64,000 nt of DNA from contig NZ_JAQQGN010000003.1 in assembly GCF_028550595.1 (NCBI RefSeq), forward strand, positions 248,001 through 312,000, written 5' to 3'. Below the pieces are notes generated by a model. It was given only the letters and a program-made list of their open reading frames with translations. It was not told the DNA's origin and made no database searches. Numbering within the stretch: position 1 is the first letter of the stretch; every line of letters starts with the position of its first letter. Below, piece after piece: positions 1-7,904 of the stretch. Source of the stretch: Luteimonas sp. BLCC-B24 (GTDB lineage: Bacteria > Pseudomonadota > Gammaproteobacteria > Xanthomonadales > Xanthomonadaceae). The position numbers and the translations under genes were made by a program.

Positions 1-1
1 C

Positions 2-295
2 GCGGCCGAAAGCTATGCGCTGGCGATCGCGACACTGGCCGACCGCCTGCGCGGCGGGGCCGGGCTGAAGACGCCGTGGCCGACCGACGATCCGGGCCTG
101 TCGCGCGCGCAGCGTCGCGAACTGCAGACCCTGCTGCTCGCCCGCGGCCACGACATCGGCGAGGTCGACGGCATGATCGGCACCGCGACCCGGCGTGCGA
201 TCCAGGCCGAGCAGCGGCGTCTCGGCCTGCGACCCGACGACGGCCGGGCCGGGCAGCGCATCCTCGCCGCCCTGCGCGGCGGCGCCTCGAACTGA
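2..295 (+). CDS. Lytic murein transglycosylase, C-terminal part (partial)
   Basis: This is the last 97 residues of a gene that begins before the window. The first visible stretch (AAESYALAIATLADRLRGG, residues 1-19) matches the end of the MltB-type catalytic domain of the SLT_2 family. Residues about 33-97 form a PG_binding_1 peptidoglycan-binding domain, with the typical ELQTLLLARGHDIGEVDGMIG core and a TRRAIQAEQ helix. Enzymes of this family cut the glycan strand of peptidoglycan in the periplasm and leave 1,6-anhydro-muramyl ends. The signal sequence and the catalytic Glu lie outside the window, so activity cannot be judged. The reading frame ends at TGA 293-295. Confidence 0.82.
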   Translation, partial: AAESYALAIATLADRLRGGAGLKTPWPTDDPGLSRAQRRELQTLLLARGHDIGEVDGMIGTATRRAIQAEQRRLGLRPDDGRAGQRILAALRGGASN

Positions 296-598
296 CGCTG
301 CCGCGCCCGCTTCGCGATGCGAGGCGAGCCGGCCGTCGGGCCGTCCTGCCCGGCACACGCGCGATCTGCGCCGGGAGGCTGACGATTCACGCGTGACAGG
401 CCGGCGGGGTCGGGCGACTTCCGGCGCGCTCGCGGTGCCATGCGGCGTTCAGCGGGCGCTGACGGCGTCGTGCGTCCGAACGCACGTCTCACGTCATGCG
501 TCGCGAGCCGCAGTGCGGGCACTGCGATGGCACCCGGATGCAACCCCTCGAGCGCTGCGACCCGCAGCAGGCGCTGCCGCGCGCCGCGCCCTCCGGAT
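296..598. other. Intergenic region without a recognisable gene
   Basis: This 303-base stretch separates the transglycosylase (plus) from a lipoprotein gene (minus), so both genes end here. Open frames through it are only the long shadows expected at this GC content. One small perfect hairpin (7-bp stem CGTGCGT/ACGCACG, loop CCGA, 469-486) could help end transcription, but it has no T-tract and lies about 170 bases beyond the first stop codon. Confidence 0.5.
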
Positions 599-1135
599 TC
601 AGGGCGTCGCGACCCGGGTATAGGTGCCCGCGAGATCGGCGCCCAGCGCGCACTGCGTGTAGTCGGTCGTGACGGTGGCGACATCGCCGTTGAGCACGAT
701 CGAAACGGTCGAGGGTTCACGCGCCAGGTCGGCTTCGGTCACCGAACTGAGCGTGCCCTCGAACGGCACGACGTCGGCCGCGATCCGTCCGTCGACGAGC
801 GGTCCACGCGCCTCGAGTTCGCAGTCGGCGGCGGTCGACGCGCCATCGGGCACCGCGCCGCCGCGCAGGGTGATGTGCCAGACGCCATCGCCCGCCTCGG
901 ACAGTGTCAGCGTCCCCGGTGCAGGCGTGGTCGCCTCGTACCGGCCGGCAGGCGACGGGGACGGCGCCGAGACAGACCCTGCGGACGCGGGCACGGGCGC
1001 CGGCTCGACGGCGACCGACGGCGTGGCGGGCGTCGGGGCCGACACGGGGGGTTCGGCCTGGCAGGCCGCCACGGCCATCGCCAGGCAGGCACTCGCGAAC
1101 CGCAGGCGGCGCATCGGGTATGGACGCATCGGCAT
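599..1135 (-). CDS. Putative lipoprotein, possible partner of the upstream LysM/lysozyme-like gene
   Basis: This 178-residue protein has an N-terminal hydrophobic segment ending in a lipobox (AMAVAAC, Cys25). A Pro/Ala/Ser-rich linker (about residues 28-65) follows, then a compact domain containing two Cys residues, near DCELEARG and YTQCALG. I do not recognise the family. The gene lies 45 bases downstream of the LysM/lysozyme-like gene on the same strand, so they are probably co-transcribed. A secreted wall enzyme followed by a periplasmic lipoprotein is the usual order of effector/immunity pairs. That role is inference; a generic envelope lipoprotein is the alternative. Confidence 0.75.
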   Translation of the reverse strand: MPMRPYPMRRLRFASACLAMAVAACQAEPPVSAPTPATPSVAVEPAPVPASAGSVSAPSPSPAGRYEATTPAPGTLTLSEAGDGVWHITLRGGAVPDGASTAADCELEARGPLVDGRIAADVVPFEGTLSSVTEADLAREPSTVSIVLNGDVATVTTDYTQCALGADLAGTYTRVATP

Positions 1136-1180
1136 CTCCTCGAAAGGCCCGAGCCTAGCGGGGTCCGCGTGGTCGCGACA

Positions 1181-2278
1181 TCAGCGCGCGGCCTCCAGCA
1201 TCGCCAACGCATCGGCGCGCTCGGCGACGAAACGGTTGGCGACACTGGCCTGGGTCGAGGCCGGGGAACTGCTGAAGTACACCAGGTTGCCATCCGGGCC
1301 GCGGCGGCCGCGCTCGGCGTAGATCGCATCGATCAGCGCCCGGTCGTAGGCCACGCCGTCCTCGGGCGTCACGCCCTGCGCGGCGACGTTGCGCACCGCA
1401 TTGGTGATCGCGTTCGTCGTCGGGCCGTGCTGCACGGCGGTGGACCACACCGCATCCTGCACGGCGTTGGAGCGCGTGCCCACGTCGAGGCCGGTATTGG
1501 TCTCCACGCGCGCCGCCTGGACGTCGTAGTGGGTGCGCTGGATGAACGCATGCTGCGCATCGGCGAAGGCCTGCGGCTCGCGCGCGGCGATCTCGCGCCA
1601 GGTGGCGCTGAAGGCCTGCGTGCCCGGCGCCGCGCCGCCGAACTCGGCGGCCCATGCCGCGCCCTCGTTGGCCAGGAACTCCTGCGGCCGGCCGCGATTC
1701 GTCGCCAGCTGGTAGCTGCCGTAGGACACGCCGCCCGGATCGCCCTGGCCGGTCGACACCGTGCCGGGGCCGCGGCCGCCGGTTTCGTACTGTTCCGACA
1801 GCTGGCCGAGACGGTGCTCGGCATCGTTGGCCGCGGGCGGTGCGGCATCGACACCGGGGACCGTCGGCGCGGTGGACGGCGGCGGCGAGGACACGTGCGG
1901 CGCCGGGGTCGCCGCCCCCGGCAGCGCGATGACCTGGCCGATCTGGATCAGATCGGGATTGCGGATCTGCGGATTGGCCGCGAGCAGCGCCTGCACGCTG
2001 GTGCCGTTGGCCACCGCGATGCCCGACAGCGTGTCGCCGGAGCGGACCGAGACCGCCCCCGCGCTCGGGATCTGCAGGGTATCGCCGGGATACACCACAT
2101 CCGGGTTGCGGATCTGCGGATTGACCGAGAGCAGGCTGGCGACGTCGACGCCATAGCGCCGCGCGACGGCGGACACGGTGTCGCCGTACTCGATGGTGTG
2201 CGTGCGCGCCGTGGACGGCGCGTCGCGGCCGGTGGCCGACGGCGCGTACGCGCCGGACAGGGATTCGATCGAGGACAT
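1181..2278 (-). CDS. LysM-repeat protein with lysozyme-like C-terminal domain
   Basis: This 365-residue protein starts at ATG 2278 (MSSIESLSGAYAP) and has no signal peptide. Two LysM peptidoglycan-binding motifs occur at residues about 28-72 (HTIEYGDTVSAVARRYGVD) and 75-120 (VSVRSGDTLSGIAVANGTS), each with the PQIRNPD core. After a Pro-rich linker, residues about 160-365 form a domain with the phrase GDPGGVSYGSYQLAT, seen in phage- and secretion-associated peptidoglycan hydrolases. Its catalytic residues are not certain to me; the Glu in EQYETGG is one candidate. Lacking a Sec signal, it needs a specialised secretion route or cell lysis to reach a wall. The downstream gene is a lipoprotein. 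No XVIPCD-type type IV secretion tail is visible. Confidence 0.8.
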   Translation of the reverse strand: MSSIESLSGAYAPSATGRDAPSTARTHTIEYGDTVSAVARRYGVDVASLLSVNPQIRNPDVVYPGDTLQIPSAGAVSVRSGDTLSGIAVANGTSVQALLAANPQIRNPDLIQIGQVIALPGAATPAPHVSSPPPSTAPTVPGVDAAPPAANDAEHRLGQLSEQYETGGRGPGTVSTGQGDPGGVSYGSYQLATNRGRPQEFLANEGAAWAAEFGGAAPGTQAFSATWREIAAREPQAFADAQHAFIQRTHYDVQAARVETNTGLDVGTRSNAVQDAVWSTAVQHGPTTNAITNAVRNVAAQGVTPEDGVAYDRALIDAIYAERGRRGPDGNLVYFSSSPASTQASVANRFVAERADALAMLEAAR

Positions 2279-2712
2279 GGCGGTCACTCCGGCGTCGGGG
2301 ATGGGCCCAGCCTCGCGTGTCGCGGGCGGCGGTCCATCCGGAGCGACCCTAGGTGCGGGACATGAATGGCCGACGCGGTGCAGCCGGTGTCGCGAACTGC
2401 GAGCGAGGTCACGCGTCCTGGTCGGTGCCCGCAGTCGCAGAGCACCGCCGCGGCGCGGTGTCCGCGGCGTGGCGGGTGTCGACGCGGTACCCGGCGCGGG
2501 ACAGGCGCCGGCGCGGGCGGTGCAGCGCCGGATGACGCGGGCGCCACGCGCGAGTCGGTCGTGTTCGCGCCGGCAGGCGGCGCCGGGAACCCGCATCACG
2601 CGCGCGAGCGCGCTGCCGGCATCACGCGGCGCGGCGGACGTCGCGGTATCGAAATCGCCCGGTGGGCGATGGAAACGACCCGACTGCGCGAGGCACAGCC
2701 GGGTCGGGAACA
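2279..2712. other. Intergenic region without a recognisable gene
   Basis: These 434 bases lie between two minus-strand genes and presumably hold the promoter and leader of the LysM/lysozyme-like gene. Frames that stay open across the region show the Arg/Ala/Pro-rich composition of non-coding high-GC DNA and no domain. I see no repeat, hairpin with T-tract or RNA gene. Confidence 0.5.
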
Positions 2713-3156
2713 TCAGCCGCAGCGGAAGCCGGTGATGGTGCCGCTCGCGTCGAGATCGATGTTCAGACGGTCCTCGCGGAAATCCATCGTCGCCGCATCG
2801 TCGGGGCCGAGGGCGCGGTACGACTGCGCGCCGGCGTCCTGCATCGCCTTGGCGTAGACCGCCTCGCTGCCGGCCTGGCCGATCAGGCCCTGCACCGCCT
2901 CGGTATCGCACGGCGTGACCGAGGCGCCGGGCGCATCGGGCGTCATGGGCGCGCTGCCGGAATCGCCGATCTCGGTCTGCGCGGTTTCGGTTTCGATCGC
3001 GCTTCCGGCGCCGGTGTCGGCGTCCGCCACATCGCCTGCGGGCGGTTCTTCCTCGAACGTGTCGTCATGGGCGGGCGCACAGGCCGCGAGGGCGAAGACC
3101 GGCACCAGAGCGGCGGCGAACAGGGCGCGGGACAGCGGGCGGGGGTGGCGGGGCAT
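2713..3156 (-). CDS. I78-family peptidase inhibitor lipoprotein
   Basis: This 147-residue protein has a signal sequence ending in a lipobox (VFALAAC, Cys26) and an acidic linker. Residues about 83-147 form an Inhibitor_I78 domain: CDTEAVQGLIGQAGSEAV, the Arg-Ala-Leu-Gly-Pro turn, and the closing LNIDLDASGTITGFRCG with its conserved terminal Cys-Gly. I78 proteins resemble eglin C-type serine protease inhibitors and guard the envelope against host or self proteases. The start ATG at 3156 has AGGAG 8 bases upstream. The gene is divergent from the M28 peptidase gene that starts 103 bases away. Confidence 0.88.
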   Translation of the reverse strand: MPRHPRPLSRALFAAALVPVFALAACAPAHDDTFEEEPPAGDVADADTGAGSAIETETAQTEIGDSGSAPMTPDAPGASVTPCDTEAVQGLIGQAGSEAVYAKAMQDAGAQSYRALGPDDAATMDFREDRLNIDLDASGTITGFRCG

Positions 3157-3258
3157 CGCATGCTCCTGAGTGGGGAAACCGCGGCCACTGTAGCCGCTGC
3201 CGGTGGGGGCGACCAGTTGCGGCATGATGGTCCGCAGCCCTGTCGACCGGAGTTCCCG

Positions 3259-4971
3259 ATGACCCGTCTGTCCGCGTCTCTCGCGTTGGCGCTGTGTTTC
3301 GGCACGTGCGCAACATCGCTGTCCATCGCGACGCACGCGGGTACGCCGCGCTGGATCATCCCATTGCCGATTCCCGGCGGCGGCATCCGCGCCGAGCACC
3401 TCGCGCGTCATCTCTCGGTGCTGGCCTCGGATGCCTTCGAAGGCCGCGCGCCGACCACCGAAGGCGAACGCCTGACGGTCGAGTACATCAGCCGCGAGTT
3501 CGCCGAGGCCGGCCTGTCGCCCGGCGGCGATGACGACGGCTGGACCCAGGCGGTCACGCTCGAGCGCAGCCGCATCGACGGGCCGGTGACCGCGCGCGTG
3601 CATGCCGGGGGCGTCACCCGGCCGCTCGCCAACGGCGACGACATCGCGGTCGAATCCCTGCATCCGGGTGGCGGCGTCGATCTGACCGCCGCGCCGCTGG
3701 TGTTCGCCGGCTACGGCATCACCGCGCCGGAGCTCGACTGGGATGACTACGCCGGCCTCGACGTGCGCGGCAAGGTCGTCGTGGTGCTGATCAACGATCC
3801 CGATTTCGAGGCCGAGGTGCCGGGTCGCTTCGGTGGCCGCGCGCTCACCCTCTACGGCCGCTGGACCTACAAGTACGAGGAAGCCGCGCGTCGCGGCGCA
3901 GCGGGTGTGCTGATCGTGCACGAGACCGCGCCGGCCTCGTACCCCTGGGCCACGGTGCGCAACGGGCGCGCGGGGCCGCAGTACGACATCGTGCGCGCCG
4001 ACGCCGCCACGCATCACCTGCCGATGCGCGGCTGGATGCAGCACGCGGTCGCCCGCCAGCTGTTCGCCGATGCCGGCCTCGAGTTCGACGCCGAGAAGCG
4101 GCGGGCACAGACCGCGGGCTTCCGCGGCGGCATGCTCGGCGATGCCACGCTCGACATCGCCTTCCGCGTCCAGCGCGACCGCGTGGTCAGCCACAACGTG
4201 GTCGGTGTGCTACCGGGCGCGAGCCGTGCGGACGAGACGGTCGTGCTGTCGGGGCACTGGGACAGCTTCGGCATCGGTCAGCCGGATGCCAGCGGCGACG
4301 CCATCATCAACGGTGCGGTCGACAATGCGACCGCGATCGCGTCGCTGATCGAACTCGGCCGTGTCTTCGCCGCCGGCCCGCGTCCGGCGCGCACGCTGCA
4401 GTTCCTCGCATTGACCGCCGAGGAGAACGGCCTGCTCGGCGCCGCGTACTACGTGGCCAACCCGTTGCGTCCGCTCGAGACCACGGCCGCCGTGCTCAAC
4501 ATGGAAATGTGGAGCCCGGACGGCGAGACGCGCGACATCTCGTCCTGGGGCAACGGCCGGGTGTCGCTCGAGCGCGATCTCGCCGATGCCGCGGCGCTCG
4601 ACGGCCGGGTGCGCTCGCCCGATCCGAATCTGGAGGCCGGCCTGTTCTATCGCGCCGATCATTTCGCCTTCGCCCAGGCCGGCGTGCCGGCGATCACCAT
4701 CGGTCCGGGCATGGACCAGCTCGATGGCGGTGTCGAAGGCGGCATGGCCGCACGGGCGGATTACTTCGCGCATCGCTATCACCAGCCCGGCGATGCGTTC
4801 GACGCCAGCTGGGACATGGCCGGGCCGACGGCCGACACGCGCACGGTGTACCGCCTGGCGCTCGCCCTCGCCAACAGCGCGGCCTGGCCGCAGTGGCAGC
4901 CCGACAGCGAGTTCCACGCGCGCCGCGTACGCAGCGACGCCATGCGACCGGTGCATCGCGACGCGCCCTGA
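3259..4971 (+). CDS. M28-family zinc metallopeptidase with PA insert
   Basis: This 570-residue protein begins with a Sec signal (cleavage near ATHAG). A protease-associated (PA) domain occupies about residues 130-290, followed by the M28 aminopeptidase core. Metal-site motifs are visible: SGHWDSFG, NGAVDNATAIASL, and LTAEENGLLGAAYY with the catalytic Glu-Glu pair. A late HRYHQPGDAFD supplies the final His. The family releases N-terminal amino acids from peptides in the periplasm or outside the cell. The start ATG 3259 has GGAG 7 bases upstream. A homologue with the same architecture lies at 45119-46801. Confidence 0.9.
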   Translation: MTRLSASLALALCFGTCATSLSIATHAGTPRWIIPLPIPGGGIRAEHLARHLSVLASDAFEGRAPTTEGERLTVEYISREFAEAGLSPGGDDDGWTQAVTLERSRIDGPVTARVHAGGVTRPLANGDDIAVESLHPGGGVDLTAAPLVFAGYGITAPELDWDDYAGLDVRGKVVVVLINDPDFEAEVPGRFGGRALTLYGRWTYKYEEAARRGAAGVLIVHETAPASYPWATVRNGRAGPQYDIVRADAATHHLPMRGWMQHAVARQLFADAGLEFDAEKRRAQTAGFRGGMLGDATLDIAFRVQRDRVVSHNVVGVLPGASRADETVVLSGHWDSFGIGQPDASGDAIINGAVDNATAIASLIELGRVFAAGPRPARTLQFLALTAEENGLLGAAYYVANPLRPLETTAAVLNMEMWSPDGETRDISSWGNGRVSLERDLADAAALDGRVRSPDPNLEAGLFYRADHFAFAQAGVPAITIGPGMDQLDGGVEGGMAARADYFAHRYHQPGDAFDASWDMAGPTADTRTVYRLALALANSAAWPQWQPDSEFHARRVRSDAMRPVHRDAP

Positions 4972-5023
4972 TCCTGGCACCGTCGCGGCCGGACAGGCGC
5001 GGCGGCACGGCGTGCGGCAAATG

Positions 5024-5052
5024 AAAAAGCCGCCCGTCGGAGAACGGGCGGC
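5024..5052 (-). terminator. Rho-independent terminator for the Pro/Thr-repeat lipoprotein gene
   Basis: A perfect 9-bp stem (GCCGCCCGT/ACGGGCGGC, loop CGGAGA, 5029-5052) is bordered at 5024-5028 by AAAAA. On the minus strand this reads as a GC stem followed by TTTTT. It lies 103 bases past the stop codon of the minus-strand gene ending at 5155 and is the clearest intrinsic terminator in the window. Confidence 0.85.
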
Positions 5053-5154
5053 AAGGACCGGTCGGAGAGAGAGAGAGGGCATGCGCGAGGCATGCACCGA
5101 ACCGGTGGGAGGCGCGGGTCCGACGTCCGCATCACGCCGACGTCGAACCGCTTA

Positions 5155-5469
5155 TCAGGTCTGCGCCGGCGGCGTCGTGGTCGGATCGGTCGGCGGCTGG
5201 GTGGTGGGATTCGTCGGATCGGTCGGCGGCATCGTCGGGTCGATCGGCGGTGTCGGGTTCATCGGGTCGGTGGCCGGCGGCACCATCGGATCCGTCGGCG
5301 GGGGCATCGTCGGGTCGGTCGGCGGCGGGGTCGTGGCCGGATCGGTCATCGGCGCCGGGGTCGTGGGTGCGGTGTCGACCGGCGGCACATCGTTCGGCGG
5401 TGCGTCGTTGCTGCAAGCGGTCATCGCGAGGGCCATCGCGGCCATCAGCGGAAGTGCGATCTGTCGCAT
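5155..5469 (-). CDS. Small lipoprotein with Pro/Thr/Asp repeats
   Basis: This 104-residue protein has a signal sequence with lipobox (ALAMTAC, Cys19). The rest, from about residue 23 to the end, is low-complexity DNA-level repeat coding for PTDPTMPP- and PTDPT-like units. There is no folded domain, so it is probably an extended, cell-wall-spanning or surface-anchored chain. Such Pro-rich lipoproteins are common and poorly characterised. The start ATG 5469 was chosen because it gives the intact signal peptide. It lies divergent from egtB, with 156 bases between them. Repeat number may vary between strains. Confidence 0.78.
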   Translation of the reverse strand: MRQIALPLMAAMALAMTACSNDAPPNDVPPVDTAPTTPAPMTDPATTPPPTDPTMPPPTDPMVPPATDPMNPTPPIDPTMPPTDPTNPTTQPPTDPTTTPPAQT

Positions 5470-5625
5470 GCGTTCACTCCGTGCGGGATTGACGGCCAGT
5501 GTGGACGGCCGGATGTCATCCGGGCGTCGTCGCAGGCGTAGAGATTCCGTTATCCGGGGCCGTGTGCGCGTGCACGTGCAGCGCGGGCTAACGTCGCCGT
5601 CACGTGCCATGTCTACCCTGTCGCG

Positions 5626-6921
5626 ATGGCGACGCACGCATCCAGCCCGGCCGACGCTACCGACTCGCGACCGGAGCGCCTCGCCGCCCTGGCCGATCGC
5701 TTCGACACCGTCCGCGCCCACAGCGCCCGGCTCGCGGCGCCGATCACGGCCGAGGACGCGATGGTCCAGAGCATGGAGGACGCGAGTCCGACCAAGTGGC
5801 ATCTCGCCCACACCACGTGGTTCTTCGAACGCTTCGTGCTCGCCGAGGATGCGGGCTACCGCCCCGTGAATGCGGCCTGGGACTATCTGTTCAACAGCTA
5901 CTACCAGAGCGTGGGGCCGATGCACGCGCGGCCGCGCCGCGGTCTCCTGTCGCGTCCATCGCTGGCCGAGGTGCTGGACTACCGCGCCGAGATCGAAGCG
6001 CGCATGCGCGCGCGTCTGCACGCAGGGACGCTCGATGCGCACCGGCTCGACGTCGTCGAACTCGGCCTGCAGCACGAGCAGCAGCATCAGGAACTGCTGG
6101 TCACCGACATCAAGCACGCGTTCTGGTGCAATCCGCTGGCGCCGGCGTATCACGCCTTGCCGGCGCCGGACGTCCGCGAGGCCGCACCGCTGCGCTGGCT
6201 GGCGCGCGAGGAATCGATCTGCGAGATCGGCCATCCCGGCTGGCCCGGGACGGGCGCGTTCGCCTACGACAACGAATCGCCGCGGCATCGCGTGCTGGTG
6301 CCCGCGCATGCGCTGGCCAGCCGTCCGGTCAGCAACGCCGAGTTCCAGGCCTTCATCGCCGACGGCGGCTACCGCACGCCCGGTCTGTGGCTCAGCGCCG
6401 GCTGGGCGCGGGTGCAGGCCGACGGCTGGGCACGCCCCGTGTACTGGAACGACGACGCGACCCGGGAGTTCACGCTCGCCGGCTGGCGCGTGCTCGAGCC
6501 CGGTGCACCGGTGTGCCACCTGAGCTACTACGAGGCCGACGCCTACGCGCGCTGGGCAGGCGCGCGTCTGCCGACCGAGTTCGAATGGGAGCAGGCGGCC
6601 TCCGGCCTGTCGGTGGACGGCCACTTCGCCGACGCCGGCCGCCTGCACCCCGCGACATCGACGGCCGGCGCCGGCCTGCAGCAGATGTTCGGCGACGTCT
6701 GGGAATGGACGTCGAGCGCCTACACCGCCTATCCCGGCTACCGGCCGTGGCCCGGTGCGCTGGGCGAATACAACGGCAAGTTCATGGATGCGCAATGGGT
6801 GCTGCGCGGCGGCAGTTGCGCCACGCCGCCCGGTCATGTGCGCGCCAGCTACCGCAACTTCTTTCCATCCGACGCACGCTGGCAGTTCGCCGGGCTGCGC
6901 CTCGCCAAGGACTCCGCATGA
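5626..6921 (+). CDS. egtB: Ergothioneine biosynthesis protein EgtB
   Basis: This 431-residue protein is the iron-dependent sulfoxide synthase that joins hercynine to a cysteine-containing thiol with oxygen. The N-terminal DinB-like domain carries the three-His iron site: His in KWHLAHTTW (H59 or H62) and HEQQH (H150, H154). The C-terminal FGE-sulfatase-like domain shows PTEFEWEQAASG, GDVWEWTSSAY and VLRGGSC. Length is normal for the family. The stop overlaps the start of egtD (ATGA), so translation is coupled. No egtA, egtC or egtE is next door, so the later steps must be encoded elsewhere or done by other enzymes. The choice of thiol substrate cannot be read from the sequence. Confidence 0.95.
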   Translation: MATHASSPADATDSRPERLAALADRFDTVRAHSARLAAPITAEDAMVQSMEDASPTKWHLAHTTWFFERFVLAEDAGYRPVNAAWDYLFNSYYQSVGPMHARPRRGLLSRPSLAEVLDYRAEIEARMRARLHAGTLDAHRLDVVELGLQHEQQHQELLVTDIKHAFWCNPLAPAYHALPAPDVREAAPLRWLAREESICEIGHPGWPGTGAFAYDNESPRHRVLVPAHALASRPVSNAEFQAFIADGGYRTPGLWLSAGWARVQADGWARPVYWNDDATREFTLAGWRVLEPGAPVCHLSYYEADAYARWAGARLPTEFEWEQAASGLSVDGHFADAGRLHPATSTAGAGLQQMFGDVWEWTSSAYTAYPGYRPWPGALGEYNGKFMDAQWVLRGGSCATPPGHVRASYRNFFPSDARWQFAGLRLAKDSA

Positions 6922-7901
6922 ATGCCGCCACCGCCCGCGCGCGTGCCCACGCCGCCCTGACCGACCTGCGCCCGCAGCCCGACGACATCACCGCGGATGC
7001 GATCGCCGGCCTGTCGCGTTCCCCGCGCACCTTGCCGTCGAAATACTTCTACGACGCCGAGGGCTCGCGACTGTTCGAGGCCATCACCCGCCAGCCGGAG
7101 TACTACCTCACCCGGACCGAGCTGGCCCTGCTGGAATCCACGATGCCGTCGATCGCCCAGGCCGCGGGGCCGCGGGTGCACGTGGTGGAGTTCGGCAGCG
7201 GCAGCGGGCGCAAGACCGAGTTGCTGCTCGACGGGCTCGAGGCGCCGGTGGCCTACACCCCGATCGAGATTTCGCGCACCGCGCTGATGGACAGCGTCAC
7301 CCGTCTGGGCCAGTCGTTTCCCGACGTGGAGATGCTGCCGGTCTGCGCGGATTTCACCCGCCCGGTGCCGTTGCCGACCGCGGCGCAGCGGCCGCAACGC
7401 ACCCTGGTGTTCTTCCCCGGCTCGACGCTGGGCAATTTCGATGATCTCGACGCCGTGCAGCTGCTGACGTCGATGCGCGGCACGATGGGCGAAGGGGGCT
7501 GCGCGCTGATCGGGATCGACCTGGACAAGGATCCGGCGGTGATCGAAGCCGCCTACAACGACCTTGCCGGCGTCACCGCCGCGTTCACCCTGAATCTGCT
7601 GGCGCGGCTCAACCGCGAGATCGGCAGCGACTTCGATCTCGACGGCTTCCACCACCACGCCGTCTATTCCCGTGAGCGCATGCGTATCGAAACCGCACTG
7701 ATCAGCGATCGCGCGCAGACGGTCACCATCGGAGCGCGTCGCTTCGCCTTCGCCGCCGGTGAAGCCCTGCATGTCGAAATCAGCCAGAAGTACACCGATG
7801 CGTCCTTCGCCGCGCTGGCGGCGCGCGCGGGCCTGCGCGTGACCCACGGCTGGAACGACCGCACCGACGCCTTCGGCCTGCGCCTGCTGCAACCGGCCTG
7901 A
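6918..7901 (+). CDS. egtD: L-histidine N(alpha)-methyltransferase EgtD
   Basis: This 327-residue SAM-dependent enzyme trimethylates histidine to hercynine, the first step of ergothioneine synthesis. The N-terminal LPSKYFYDAEGSRLFEAIT is a family signature (DUF2260/Methyltransf_33). The SAM loop VEFGSGSGRKTELLLDGL is near residues 91-108. FFPGSTLGNF near 168-177 and GIDLDKD near 201-207 are also typical. The start ATG 6918 overlaps the egtB stop by four bases. A fusion protein gene follows after 3 bases, so at least three genes form one transcript. Confidence 0.95.
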   Translation: MNAATARARAHAALTDLRPQPDDITADAIAGLSRSPRTLPSKYFYDAEGSRLFEAITRQPEYYLTRTELALLESTMPSIAQAAGPRVHVVEFGSGSGRKTELLLDGLEAPVAYTPIEISRTALMDSVTRLGQSFPDVEMLPVCADFTRPVPLPTAAQRPQRTLVFFPGSTLGNFDDLDAVQLLTSMRGTMGEGGCALIGIDLDKDPAVIEAAYNDLAGVTAAFTLNLLARLNREIGSDFDLDGFHHHAVYSRERMRIETALISDRAQTVTIGARRFAFAAGEALHVEISQKYTDASFAALAARAGLRVTHGWNDRTDAFGLRLLQPA

Positions 7902-7904
7902 TCC

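Noticed and set aside
440-2365. Long plus-strand open frame of 641 codons.
   Set aside because: It overlaps two minus-strand genes with clear LysM repeats and a lipoprotein signal. Its own composition is Arg/Gly/His-rich without motifs.
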